A DNA stretch of 33,055 bases from NCBI GenBank assembly GCA_003221455.1, contig QHRX01000010.1, positions 1 to 33,055 of the forward strand, written 5' to 3'. The translations under genes and the position numbers were made by a program. The stretch is from Candidatus Rokuibacteriota bacterium (lineage in GTDB: Bacteria; Methylomirabilota; Methylomirabilia; Rokubacteriales; CSP1-6). The notes under the pieces were generated by a model. That model was not told the DNA's origin. It was given only the letters and a program-made list of their open reading frames with translations, and ran no database searches. Numbering within the stretch: the first letter of the stretch is position 1; each line of letters begins with the position of its first letter. Shown piece after piece: positions 8,667 to 16,394 of the stretch.

Positions 8667-9616
8667 TCATCACCGACATTGAGCGACACTTCGAGCGACA
8701 CTTCACGGAATATTCCCGGATCAGTTCCGAGAATAAGGTCAAATTCGAAAAGTTGCGCGCCGTGCTGAGCCAGATGCGGAAGGAGGGAATCGACGGCATC
8801 CTGCTCAAGGGCGCCGACCTGATCCCCCGCGTCTATGGCGTCCTCGGCGCCCGACGGCTGGGCGATGCTGACCTCTTGGTTCATGAAGGAGACCTGGCGG
8901 CCCTTGATCGCCTCCTCACGCGGCTGGGCTACCGCCCCGTCATCGACGGCAATCCGGCGTACATGGATCCGGACCACACGCTGGCGCTGGATATCGTCAC
9001 GACGGTGTGGTATGCCGACGACCAGACCGCCCTCTGGCAACGAGCGGTTCGAAGAGAGCTCCAGGGTATCCCCGTCAAAGGCCTCGGCGTGAACGACCTC
9101 CTCGTCTATCTGAGTGCGTACAGCGTTGTCCACCGAGCCTGTCTCTCCCCGCAGTTCGGTCGAGACATTGCGTTGATCCTGGCCAAGGAGGAGGTGGACT
9201 GGGACGTCGTCGCGGACGAGGCGTCCCGCTGCCACCTAAAGGTCCCGCTCTATCACGGCCTGTCCTTTGCGTCGACGCACTATACGGGCATCGCCGTTCC
9301 GGACCTGGCCCTCGGGCGCCTCGCTCCCTCCACCGTCGGTGAACGGCTCTGGTATCGCTTTTTCGAGAGAGTCGTGACGGACAAGCCTCTGGCCGAACTG
9401 GGGCATCTGCTCTTGCTGATCACCAGACCACGTTCGAAGAAGTGGCGCTGGCTGAGAGACGTCTTTCTCCCGTCACCGGCGTTTCTCAAATATCGGTACG
9501 GCGAACCCGGCGTCGCCCATCCCGTGCGGACCCGGCTCCGGCGGGGTGTCTCGCTCGTAGTACGGGCTCAAGTCCTTCTGGCGAGGGTCGCGGCTCGGCT
9601 GGTGACGCGACCCTGA
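8663..9616 (+). CDS. Nucleotidyltransferase-like protein (NTP_transf_5 family)
   Basis: 317 residues, starting at the ATG that overlaps the deacetylase stop. Residues 44-90 carry the family signature: GILLKGADLIPRVYG, then RRLGDADLLVHEGDL, then LLTRLGYRP. The Asp pair in DADLLV corresponds to the metal-binding DxD of the pol-beta nucleotidyltransferase fold. The middle part (VNDLLVYLSAYSVVHRA) is the usual helical region, and the C-terminus is basic and hydrophobic. Family members are recurrent neighbours of PqqD-like, HprK-like and asparagine-synthase or radical-SAM peptide-maturation genes, but their substrate is not established. With the deacetylase it forms an operon converging on the minus-strand RiPP-like operon. 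Confidence 0.75.
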   Translation: MIITDIERHFERHFTEYSRISSENKVKFEKLRAVLSQMRKEGIDGILLKGADLIPRVYGVLGARRLGDADLLVHEGDLAALDRLLTRLGYRPVIDGNPAYMDPDHTLALDIVTTVWYADDQTALWQRAVRRELQGIPVKGLGVNDLLVYLSAYSVVHRACLSPQFGRDIALILAKEEVDWDVVADEASRCHLKVPLYHGLSFASTHYTGIAVPDLALGRLAPSTVGERLWYRFFERVVTDKPLAELGHLLLLITRPRSKKWRWLRDVFLPSPAFLKYRYGEPGVAHPVRTRLRRGVSLVVRAQVLLARVAARLVTRP

Positions 9617-10363
9617 CTCCGTCTCGGAGCCGCGCTCGACCCCTCGCTTTCGGGAAGCTCAGCCGGCTTCACCCGCCTGGCTGTGGGTTCCCCCGCCGGT
9701 CAGGTCCGAGGCGGAGCTGGATGCCCGAGACGGCGGCGCCACGCGAGACCGAGCACCCGGCGGGGCGCCGAGCTCAGAGACGGTCCTCGTAGACCTAGGG
9801 AGGAACGGGCTCCCGTCCACCTTCACCCGGGCCAGCTTAACGCTGGCCTTCGTCTGAGAGATACAAGGGGGGAGGCAGCCGATCTGCTCCGGCAGCGAGT
9901 CGACGGCGTGGGCTGAGGAGGTCTGGGCTGAGGGAGGCGGCGGATGGGGAGGGCGCTTCGGCCACCGCCAGTCCCGTCGACCCAATCGCGGAGAGCCCCT
10001 TGCCCTCAGCGCACTTCGAGAGTCGTCGACTGCGCCCAGGACCTGCTGACCCGCCATACTCTCGGCAAGAGACGGCTGAACCCTCCCGAGCCGCGGACGA
10101 TACGGCGTGGGGCGTCTTCGCCCCGAGCCGAAACCGAGTGCCGGCGCCGCGCCTTCGCCGCGTCGACGGGGCGAGCCTGGGGTCCCAAGATCAAGGATGG
10201 ACACGGGTAGAGGCGGGGGCGCGTCGGTGAGGCGACTCGACACCGGCGAGAACCCACCAGGCTCCGGACCCTCGCGTGGCTCGCGAGCCAGCACCACGCG
10301 CGGCCCAGGGCCTGCCCGGGCGCGCCGTCGTAACGAGCCGACGCCTCCCCTGCTGACCCCGAC
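9617..10363. other. Spacer between the convergent peptide-locus operons
   Basis: No reading frame here has family resemblance or a ribosome binding site. A weak hairpin, CTCCG/CGGAG (9617-9629), directly follows the nucleotidyltransferase stop. A better one is at 9830-9848. At about 750 bp it is longer than needed for termination and may be worn-out coding DNA. Confidence 0.45.
9830..9848. terminator. Hairpin in the convergent spacer
   Basis: GGCCAGC (9830-9836) and GCTGGCC (9842-9848) form a perfect 7-bp stem with loop TTAAC. There is no T-tract. It could end transcription from either side. Confidence 0.35.
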
Positions 10364-11431
10364 TCATCCAGCCCGCAACATGGAGGCCGGTACGGCAGAG
10401 CTCCCGGCCGCCTGCGCCCGCGCAAGGGTATGTTCGCAGCTCGCCGGCGAGGGGCCGCGGAGGTCTCCGGTCTCGACCAGAGCCTGCCCGGGGCAGCGGG
10501 TGCAGAATTGGGAGGCCGCGCACGCCGCGCACGTGTGGAGGTCGCGGATGCGGATCGCGCGGACCCGGAGCATCTGCGGCGAGCGGTGCCAGATCTCCTC
10601 AAAAGGCTCGTCGCGCACGTTGCCGCAGGCGATCGGCATCGCGACGCACGGCATCACGTCTCCGTACGCGCTGATGTAGCAGGCGTTGTGGGAGGCGCCG
10701 CAGGGGACCGCGTCGAGATCCGTGCGGACGGGTGGGATCCCGGCAGGAGCCGGCCTTCCGAGATCGGGGTTCAGCGCTGGATCCTCGAGGACCGTCTGGA
10801 GATCCTTCCTGGTGATTCTGAGCGCGACGGGCGACATGTCTCCATCGTTCTTCGCGGTGATCATCGGGTCGAAGCCGCACCGGACCCCGAGACCCTCGGC
10901 GAGTGCGCGGACCTCTTTATACTGCGCCACGTTCTGCTTCATGAGCGGGCAGTTGAGCCTGACGGTAATTCCGGCGTCGCGGAGCAAGGCGGCCCCCGCC
11001 AGCGATCGTTCGAGCGAGCCCGGAATCTTGGTGATGCCGTCGTGGACGGCGGGATCGGCGCTGTAGATGCTGACGTCCACCTGGCGCACGGCGAGCGCCC
11101 GGAGGCGCGCCGCCGTTTCCGGCGTGACCAGGAGCGCGTTGGACTTCAGCCGCACGTCGAAGCGTCGGCAACGCGCGTGCGCGACCAGCTCGATGAGATC
11201 CTTTCTCAGGAAGACCTCGCCGCCGCTGAACGTGAGATAGAGCGTTCCGGCGCGCGCCAAGGCGTCCAGGAGCGCCGTGAGCTCACTCGTCGTCAGCTCC
11301 GGCCGCCGCTCGATCACCCGGTAGCAGTGGATGCAGTGCTCGTTGCAGCGCATGGTGAGGTCGATGTGGACGGAGAGCGGGATGTGCCGCGCCACGCTCG
11401 TCCGGAACAGCCAGTCTGCCGGAGCCAGCAT
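10364..11431 (-). CDS. Radical SAM/SPASM peptide-modifying enzyme
   Basis: 355 residues from the ATG at 11431; a GTG at 11434 gives one more, and the numbering here counts from the GTG. The radical SAM motif is CNEHCIHC (Cys30, 34, 37), which binds the 4Fe-4S cluster and S-adenosylmethionine; the SAM-contacting GGE is at 71-73. The C-terminal third is a SPASM domain for auxiliary Fe-S clusters: Cys245, Cys252, the GDVMPC turn (Cys263), Cys270, then CAACAASQFCTRC (302, 305, 311, 314) and Cys333. This layout belongs to the PqqE/anSME-like maturases that act on ribosomal peptides. The gene begins 12 nt after the stop of a 55-residue peptide gene and is the last gene of the operon carrying a PqqD-like protein, so that peptide is the likely substrate. 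Chemistry (thioether, C-C or other crosslink) cannot be told from sequence. Confidence 0.88.
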   Translation of the reverse strand: MLAPADWLFRTSVARHIPLSVHIDLTMRCNEHCIHCYRVIERRPELTTSELTALLDALARAGTLYLTFSGGEVFLRKDLIELVAHARCRRFDVRLKSNALLVTPETAARLRALAVRQVDVSIYSADPAVHDGITKIPGSLERSLAGAALLRDAGITVRLNCPLMKQNVAQYKEVRALAEGLGVRCGFDPMITAKNDGDMSPVALRITRKDLQTVLEDPALNPDLGRPAPAGIPPVRTDLDAVPCGASHNACYISAYGDVMPCVAMPIACGNVRDEPFEEIWHRSPQMLRVRAIRIRDLHTCAACAASQFCTRCPGQALVETGDLRGPSPASCEHTLARAQAAGSSAVPASMLRAG

Positions 11432-11443
11432 CACGCGGCGCCC

Positions 11444-11611
11444 TCAGGACTTCGGGAAGGAGTTGCACTGCCCCGTCGTCCCGGCGAGCTTCTTGCACGC
11501 GAGTGCCGTGGTCTCGAAGACCTCCTGGCTCAGGATCTCCGGCGGCTCGTACGTCCGTTTACCGCTCTGCCCTGCGCGCGTGTCCCCGTTGCGCTCGTCT
11601 CGCGTCTCCAT
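11444..11611 (-). CDS. Putative RiPP precursor peptide, 55 residues
   Basis: An ATG (complement of 11609-11611) behind AAGGAGGGACC opens a 55-codon gene ending in TGA (11444-11446). It sits 15 nt after the PqqD-like gene and 12 nt before the radical SAM gene. Residues 1-20 are charged and polar. Residues 21-39 read YEPPEILSQEVFETTALAC. The YxxPxIL part resembles the leader motif that PqqD-type recognition elements bind in lasso-peptide and related precursors. The tail, residues 39-55, is CKKLAGTTGQCNSFPKS, with two Cys, several Thr/Ser and Lys, a plausible core for thioether or similar crosslinks. Ala36-Leu37-Ala38 before Cys39 fits the -3/-1 rule of signal peptidases, and the operon encodes an S26-type peptidase. 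Existence of the gene is well supported; leader/core division and modification are inference. Confidence 0.75.
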   Translation of the reverse strand: METRDERNGDTRAGQSGKRTYEPPEILSQEVFETTALACKKLAGTTGQCNSFPKS

Positions 11612-11626
11612 GGTCCCTCCTTGCGC

Positions 11627-11917
11627 TTACCGCGCCTGCGGAATCGTCTCCGACACCGTCACGAGCCCGCGCACCCGGAGCGTCGCGATGAAGGCCAGCG
11701 TGTCCCGCCCGGCCCGCTCCGGGTCCACCGCGAACTCCTCGCAGATCCGGGCGACGATCGCGCTCACCGGGGTCATGCCGTCCGCCGATTCCCAGATCAA
11801 CGTCCCCACCGAGTTCAGGGTGTTCAGCGTGCTGTCATCCGGGGAGAGGACGACGGCCTCGCCGTCGTAGACCCGCCACGCGACGCGGGGGCTCTGCGTC
11901 AGATACGTCTCAGGCAT
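11627..11917 (-). CDS. PqqD-family peptide chaperone (RiPP recognition element)
   Basis: 96 residues, nearly all one PqqD domain: VAWRVYDGEAVVLSPDD (12-28) gives the beta-strands. NTLNSVGTLIWESADG follows, matching the family's 'lN.vG..iWe..dG', and then ICEEFAVDPERAGRDTLAFIATLRVRGLV, the three-helix winged-helix half. PqqD proteins bind precursor leader peptides and hand them to a radical SAM partner. Here both partners are encoded immediately downstream. The start ATG overlaps the HprK-like stop by 8 nt. Length and order of elements are complete, so it should be functional. Confidence 0.88.
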   Translation of the reverse strand: MPETYLTQSPRVAWRVYDGEAVVLSPDDSTLNTLNSVGTLIWESADGMTPVSAIVARICEEFAVDPERAGRDTLAFIATLRVRGLVTVSETIPQAR

Positions 11918-12701
11918 TCCGGATCACCTCCCAGAAACCCGGGTCAGGCCGAAACGAGAGATCGAAGCACGGGACGGCGTCGACCAGGCCCGTCGCGATC
12001 CGAAAGACCGCTGCCGTGATGTCCGCTTCCCGGGCGAAGAACAGGACGTTCGGGAGCAGCCGCGCGAGGGCCTGCCGGGGCCGCAGGGCCAGGACGGCGT
12101 GTCGGTCGCCATGACGGAGGAAGTAGATCCCGACGAGCCGGGCGGCGCGATCCGCTCCCGCGAGCGCGAGCTCTCCCCGGAACGGAGTGCCGAAACAGAC
12201 GGCGGGCCCCCCGGTCGTTCGCACGATAGACAACTCGTCGCTGAGCAGGGTCGCGTCCGGGGAGAGTCGCGCGACGGTCGTCTTGCCGCTCCCCGACGGC
12301 CCGCAGAACAGATACGCCCCGCCGTCCCGGATGAGGCTGGCGGCGTGCACGACCAGCCCGTGCGCCTCGACGAGCGCCAGGGAGTAGAGGATCCGGACGA
12401 AGCTCTCGAGGGAGACGTCGTCCGGGGTCAGCGTGACGTCCGCCCTGCGCGCTCCGACATCGACGGTGCCCGCGAAGTCACGACGCTGCACGCTGAAGCG
12501 GGTGGGGCCTCCGTCCGGCCGCACGACGACGTCGCCGGCAGACGGGAGCCGTCCCGGCGGCCGGCTGATTTCGAGACGCCAGTCGGCGGGTCCTGACGAG
12601 ACAAACCCCGTGAACCGGCCGCGGACGATGCCCGCAAGGTCCGGATCCGGCGTGACGACCGCGGTACGGAGGCCCGCGATCCCGAGGCAGAGCTCAGCCA
12701 C
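11910..12701 (-). CDS. HprK-related P-loop kinase-like protein
   Basis: 263 residues from a GTG (complement of 12699-12701) that overlaps the upstream peptidase stop by 8 nt; a longer frame only adds antisense-like sequence. The N-terminal 115 residues are a beta-rich domain. Then VVHAASLIRDGGAYLFCG leads into the Walker A loop GPSGSGKTT (134-142), followed by LLSDELSIV (Asp155-Glu156), the acidic pair that follows the P-loop in HPr-kinase-like proteins. This matches the HprK-related group commonly encoded with PqqD-like proteins, not true HPr kinase: no HPr or PTS gene is seen. The target of phosphorylation, if any, is unknown. It might act on the precursor peptide, a modified product, or the nucleotidyltransferase-like partner. 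Confidence 0.82.
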   Translation of the reverse strand: MAELCLGIAGLRTAVVTPDPDLAGIVRGRFTGFVSSGPADWRLEISRPPGRLPSAGDVVVRPDGGPTRFSVQRRDFAGTVDVGARRADVTLTPDDVSLESFVRILYSLALVEAHGLVVHAASLIRDGGAYLFCGPSGSGKTTVARLSPDATLLSDELSIVRTTGGPAVCFGTPFRGELALAGADRAARLVGIYFLRHGDRHAVLALRPRQALARLLPNVLFFAREADITAAVFRIATGLVDAVPCFDLSFRPDPGFWEVIRNA

Positions 12702-13140
12702 GGAAGGCGACGCGCCAGAGGCGCCTGAGTCGGCCGGCGAGCGCGAGGGCCCGCGGCAGAGCGGGAGAGAGGGAGGCGATCGCCCGGTTCCGCCATTGGG
12801 CCGTCCGCGTATCGAGGCGCCTGACCCGGCCGTGACGCTCGATGGCGACCACTGTGCCCAGGAGCTGCACCCGCTCAACGACCTCGGTGAACGGGAGCGC
12901 GTCCCCCTTGGCCACGACGCGGTCCCGGTCGCGCGCGATGACACGATGGAGATAGAGTCGGCCCGGTGGCATCTCGTAGCAGACGACGTCGCCCACGCCG
13001 ACCTCGCTCCCCGCCGTCGGGGTGACGAGCGCCACATCGCCGTCCCGGAGGAACGGCACCATGCTCCCGCCTCTGGCCTTGATGCGCAGACGCTTCCCCC
13101 GTCTCAGCAGCTGGGCGGCTAGGTCGTCGACCGAACGCAT
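12694..13140 (-). CDS. S24/S26-family signal-peptidase-like protein
   Basis: 148 residues. The motifs are in family order: RGGSMVPFLRDGDVALV with nucleophile Ser26, VGVGDVVCYEMPPGRLYLHRV with His65, and VVAKGDALPF with Lys78 and Asp80. The HRV and KGD boxes are those of the Ser-His-Asp (endoplasmic-reticulum/SipW-like) branch rather than the Ser-Lys LepB branch. No N-terminal membrane helix is visible; only a basic C-terminal amphipathic stretch (about 115-145) could touch a membrane. It is the first gene of the peptide operon (GGGGAGAGA precedes the ATG) and is the best candidate for leader removal from the 55-residue precursor. A decayed copy lies at 7182-7541. Confidence 0.8.
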   Translation of the reverse strand: MRSVDDLAAQLLRRGKRLRIKARGGSMVPFLRDGDVALVTPTAGSEVGVGDVVCYEMPPGRLYLHRVIARDRDRVVAKGDALPFTEVVERVQLLGTVVAIERHGRVRRLDTRTAQWRNRAIASLSPALPRALALAGRLRRLWRVAFRG

Positions 13141-13492
13141 TCTCTCCCCTGCCCGAACCGGGCGCGCTCGAACCGCTCGGGGGCATCATCGCATATAGGA
13201 CGACGGCCGGGAAAGGCTTATGCTCGCGGGCGGGCCGTTCTGATCCGTCGCCGCCGGATCCGGGGGCGCGTGATGCGGGTCGGAGCCGATGCCCACCGGC
13301 GCTGGCGTGGCGGAGGACCCGTGGCCACACGACGGCCGGTCAATCGAGAGGAACGTCTCCGCCCAGACCCTCCGACGACTAAAACGGGAGGCTCGGGGCT
13401 CGGCACCCAGGGTTCACCCGGGCGGATCGGAACCATCTACGCGGCGCCCTCGTGCCGGAGCCTGCCGACAGCGGGCGATCCGTGCCCGAGCC
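13141..13492. other. Spacer upstream of the peptide operon
   Basis: No gene is recognised. On the minus strand a TATATG at about 13193-13198 could be the operon -10, without a convincing -35. GATCCG/CGGATC (13242-13247 and 13255-13260, 7-nt loop) is a small hairpin that may end transcription from the kinase/BON gene or bind a regulator. Confidence 0.4.
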
Positions 13493-14323
13493 TTAGGCGA
13501 CGAACGGGGGGATCGGCGGAATCTCCACCTGCCGCGTCCTGACGGCGCGGACTCCCGGCACGCTTCGGGCGACCCCGACCGCGTGGTCGAGCGCCCCGGT
13601 GGCGCCCTCGAGGGTGACGACCCCCTCCGTGGCCTCAACGGTGATCCGGTGCTTGCGCGTCTCCGGATGCGTTGCCAGGGCTACCTGCACCCGCGAGGCG
13701 AGCGTGCGGGAGGCCACGATCTCACGGGCGGTGTCCGTCGTGTGGAACTCGGGCCGGCGCACGAGCCCCTCGATCAGCTGGACGGCGGCGTCGAGTGACA
13801 CCTTCTCGGCGTTGAGGGTGACGTCGTAGAGGGCCGGGTCCGAGATGTCGACCTCGTAGAGGTACTTCATGCGGCCCGCGCGGTCGTTGTCGTCGCGCCG
13901 GACGAACTCAGTGGCCGCCCGCTGGTTCGGCGTCTCGCCGGTCAGCTCAGCTGTGCGGCGGACCCAGTTCCGGACGCGCGGCTCGAACCGCTCGGTGATC
14001 CGCACGCGCAGAACGTGCGGAATCCCGCGCAAGAGCCACTGCCCCCCGCGGCCCATCAGGACGATATCGTCGGTCTCGGCGAACTCGAGGAGCGCCGTCT
14101 GGATGACCGTGATGTACCGCCGGGTCTCCACGTCGAAGCGCTCGAACAGCGACGGCTTGGACTCGTCGAGATGGGACAGCCTCTCCTCGACGCACCCGTA
14201 GCGTCGGGCGGCGTCGGAGATCAGGTCCTGGTCGACGTACCGGTAGTCGAGCCGCTTCGCGAGCGCCATTCCGATCTCCGGCCCGCCGGTTCCCATCTGG
14301 TGGGAGATGGTGATGATGGCCAT
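13493..14323 (-). CDS. Cytidylate-kinase-like protein fused to a C-terminal BON domain
   Basis: 276 residues. Residues 1-190 match the cytidylate-kinase-like (Cytidylate_kin2) family: ITISHQMGTGGPEIGMALAKRL is a P-loop variant, YVDQDLI follows, then DIVLMGRGGQWLL (87-98), an RVRITE strand and a basic lid-like segment rich in Arg and Asp (RRDDNDRAGRMKYLY). Residues 200-268 are a BON domain: VQVALATHPETRKHRITVEA, EGVVTLEG, then ARSVPGVRAV. BON domains normally bind membranes or ligands in periplasmic and envelope-stress proteins, yet no signal peptide is present here. The substrate of this kinase-like group is not established. The start is 3 nt after the stop of the 65-residue gene, so the two are cotranscribed. 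Confidence 0.82.
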   Translation of the reverse strand: MAIITISHQMGTGGPEIGMALAKRLDYRYVDQDLISDAARRYGCVEERLSHLDESKPSLFERFDVETRRYITVIQTALLEFAETDDIVLMGRGGQWLLRGIPHVLRVRITERFEPRVRNWVRRTAELTGETPNQRAATEFVRRDDNDRAGRMKYLYEVDISDPALYDVTLNAEKVSLDAAVQLIEGLVRRPEFHTTDTAREIVASRTLASRVQVALATHPETRKHRITVEATEGVVTLEGATGALDHAVGVARSVPGVRAVRTRQVEIPPIPPFVA

Positions 14324-14326
14324 GGG

Positions 14327-14524
14327 TCACCCCCGGCGGTACCGGTCACGAAGCGCGGCGGGCGCGATCGCGATCCGCTTGCCACTGACGTCGTCGAGAA
14401 TATAGACCTCGTCGCTGAGCGTGCCGCTGGCGAAGACCTCGAACACGCCGAGCGCGTCCTCCAGCGTCGTGCCGGCGGGCCGCTCCTTCATCAGCGCTTC
14501 GACCACCTCGACCTTGAGCCTCAT
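14327..14524 (-). CDS. Small protein of unknown function, operon partner of the kinase/BON gene
   Basis: 65 residues, ATG preceded by CCGGAGCGC. It is compact and charged: KVEVVEALMKERPAGTTLED is helical, then GTLSDEVYILDDVSGKRIAI looks like a beta-hairpin, with a basic end. No signal peptide, membrane segment or Cys. I do not recognise a family. The 3-nt gap to the kinase gene suggests a functional link such as an accessory subunit. Confidence 0.6.
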   Translation of the reverse strand: MRLKVEVVEALMKERPAGTTLEDALGVFEVFASGTLSDEVYILDDVSGKRIAIAPAALRDRYRRG

Positions 14525-15359
14525 GCGCTCCGGCCCCCGCGCCGGCCCCCTTGCCGCAGGGTGGCGACGAGCCTACCCCAGATCCCTCGACCCGGCAAGT
14601 GACGCCAGGCGCCCGAACCGCCCGGCTCCCGGCGGAGCCGGGCGATGCGCCTTCGCGGGGGTTCGGAGCGTGGCCCCGCGCACTCGGCGGGCAAACTGCC
14701 GCGCTCTATCAGCGTGGAGACCGGGGCCGTCTGTGTCCATGGCAAGCTCCTGATTGGCAAGGGCTCTTCCGCCGACGGCTCGCGGTGACCCCGTCGATCT
14801 CGGTGCGTTCAGGACGAACACCGGCTTCCCCGACACCGCCCTAGAGCCCCCAACCGGCGTGTTCGGGTCGTACCTCGAGGCGGCCGCGGCGCCGCTTCTT
14901 CCCACAGCGAGGGTAGCCTAGTGAGCCCGGTCGACGGGACGGCCGTCGAGGGGGATCGTCACCGTCGAGAGCCCGGCCCGACGGTGCGAGGTGATGGAGG
15001 GCCAGGCTCACTGGCAACGTCGCGATCGTCACCGGTCCCCCGTTTCGCCCGAGCTCGTCCACTCGCCCTTAGGCTGCCGGCCGCCCCCTCCGCCGTCGCA
15101 CTCCCCATCCCGACCGTGGCGACGGGGAACGTCATCCGCTGAGAGGTCTGCCGTTCGGAGACAGAAGCGTGAAAGTGCGGCGCGTGGGCGCCCGCCTCTC
15201 AAGGAGAGGCCAGCGTGGAGAGATCCCGCAGGTCGTAGGCGCACTCGCGGGCCGCAGCGGGCAGATCCCCTCGGTGCGCTCGGCGACGACCCTCGCGCCC
15301 AGGCCGACGACGGTCACCTTTAGAAGGCGTCTCGACCCGCTGCGTGCCTGACGTTGTCC
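14525..15359. other. Spacer with no recognised gene
   Basis: Several short frames exist on both strands, but none has a ribosome binding site, recognisable motif or sensible composition. I see no strong hairpin or promoter. It may contain further remains of the broken gene at 15360-16190 or of other lost genes. Confidence 0.4.
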
Positions 15360-16190
15360 CTAGAAGGGCGTCGCGAAGGAGTAGAGGTGGCCGTCGGTGG
15401 CGCCGACGTAGATCGCGCCCCGCACATAGTCGAAGACGGGGGCACCGACCTGGGGCGTCCCGGTGCCGGGGATCGTCACTTGCTTCTGGTCCGTGCCGGT
15501 CGCGACGTCGAGCTGGTGCACCTTGCCGTCAGAGCCCCCGATGTAGAGGTGGTTCGCGCCGTCGTCGACCGGGGGCGACACGGTCGGCGTCGTGAGCGTG
15601 ACCTTGAACGACGCGATCGCCGCGTCCCAGGCGGCCGTGACAGTCACCGAGGGGTTGAAGGTTCCGGTCGCCGAGACGACTTGATACCAGGAGGATGCGA
15701 GTTGCTCCAAATTTGGGATCCAGTCGAGATCGTCGCCATCGCCGTCCAGGGGGCGCCGAGCGTCCCGATTCCGGAGCCCGCATTTTCTGACACCCCAAAG
15801 ATGACGAGATCGGCGGCGTTCAGTGTCGTGATCGAGGGGGCGGACGCTGAGCTCGGCGACCCGTGCATGGCCGTCGCGGTGTCCAAGAGCTGAGACTGGG
15901 TGCCGACGAGCCCGCTCCACTCCGTCACGTTCGCAAAAAACTGGGTCCCATTCGTGGGGCATGGCGGCGTTGCGGTGACCGCGATGGTGACCCCCGCGCT
16001 CGAGGTACTGACTACGCCGTACCAGATCTCGATGTTGGAGTTGAAGGCTGAGCCGGCGGCCTTCTGCCAGGAGGTCACGCCACCCCCCGTCACGCTCGAG
16101 AGGACGAGCACACCCCGCGCCGACCATGACGAGGACATTGCCCACAATCGTGGCGTTGGTCGGCACAAGCAGCGAATAGGGGTCCGTCGT
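15360..16190 (-). pseudogene. Broken secreted beta-propeller protein, paralogue of the 3095-5479 product
   Basis: Three pieces in two frames join into one protein-like sequence. The first, VPTNATIVGNVLVMVGAG, begins just after an in-frame stop. The second, in the other frame, runs from GVLVLSSVTGGGVTSWQKA through LNAADLVIFGVSENAGSGIG to WTAMATISTGS. The third, back in the first frame, runs from NLEQLASSWYQVV to the C-terminus. The last piece contains LYIGGSDGKVHQLDVATG and ends GATDGHLYSFATPF, nearly repeating LYIGASDGKVHQLQVSNG and GASDGHIYAFPTPF at the end of the 3095-5479 product. Frameshifts fall near 16095 and 15715. No start or signal peptide remains and most propeller blades are missing, so an internal deletion as well as indels is likely. 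Confidence 0.65.
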
Positions 16191-16394
16191 CTTGGTTCTA
16201 GTCCTGCTGGACGCGCCCCTTCACAACCGCGCCAGCTGGGCGGGTCGCCGCGTGCAGGCCCTGGAGTTTAGACGGAGGACGAACGGTCGCGGGCCCCGGC
16301 ATCGGGTGCTGATCGCGCGGCACGGCGCAGCTCGTCCCGGCCGCGGGGGCCATGCTCACCGCGGCCCATCCTTCCCCGCCGGCGGACACATGAT

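Noticed and set aside
11490-11505. Lipobox in the 55-residue peptide (T-A-L-A-C)
   Set aside because: Position -3 is Ala and -2 is Leu, and no hydrophobic signal segment precedes it; it does not fit a lipoprotein signal.
10430-12019. 529-codon plus-strand frame across the radical SAM, precursor and PqqD genes
   Set aside because: It is the antisense shadow of three well-supported minus-strand genes; its product is Arg/Asp/Glu-rich without motifs.
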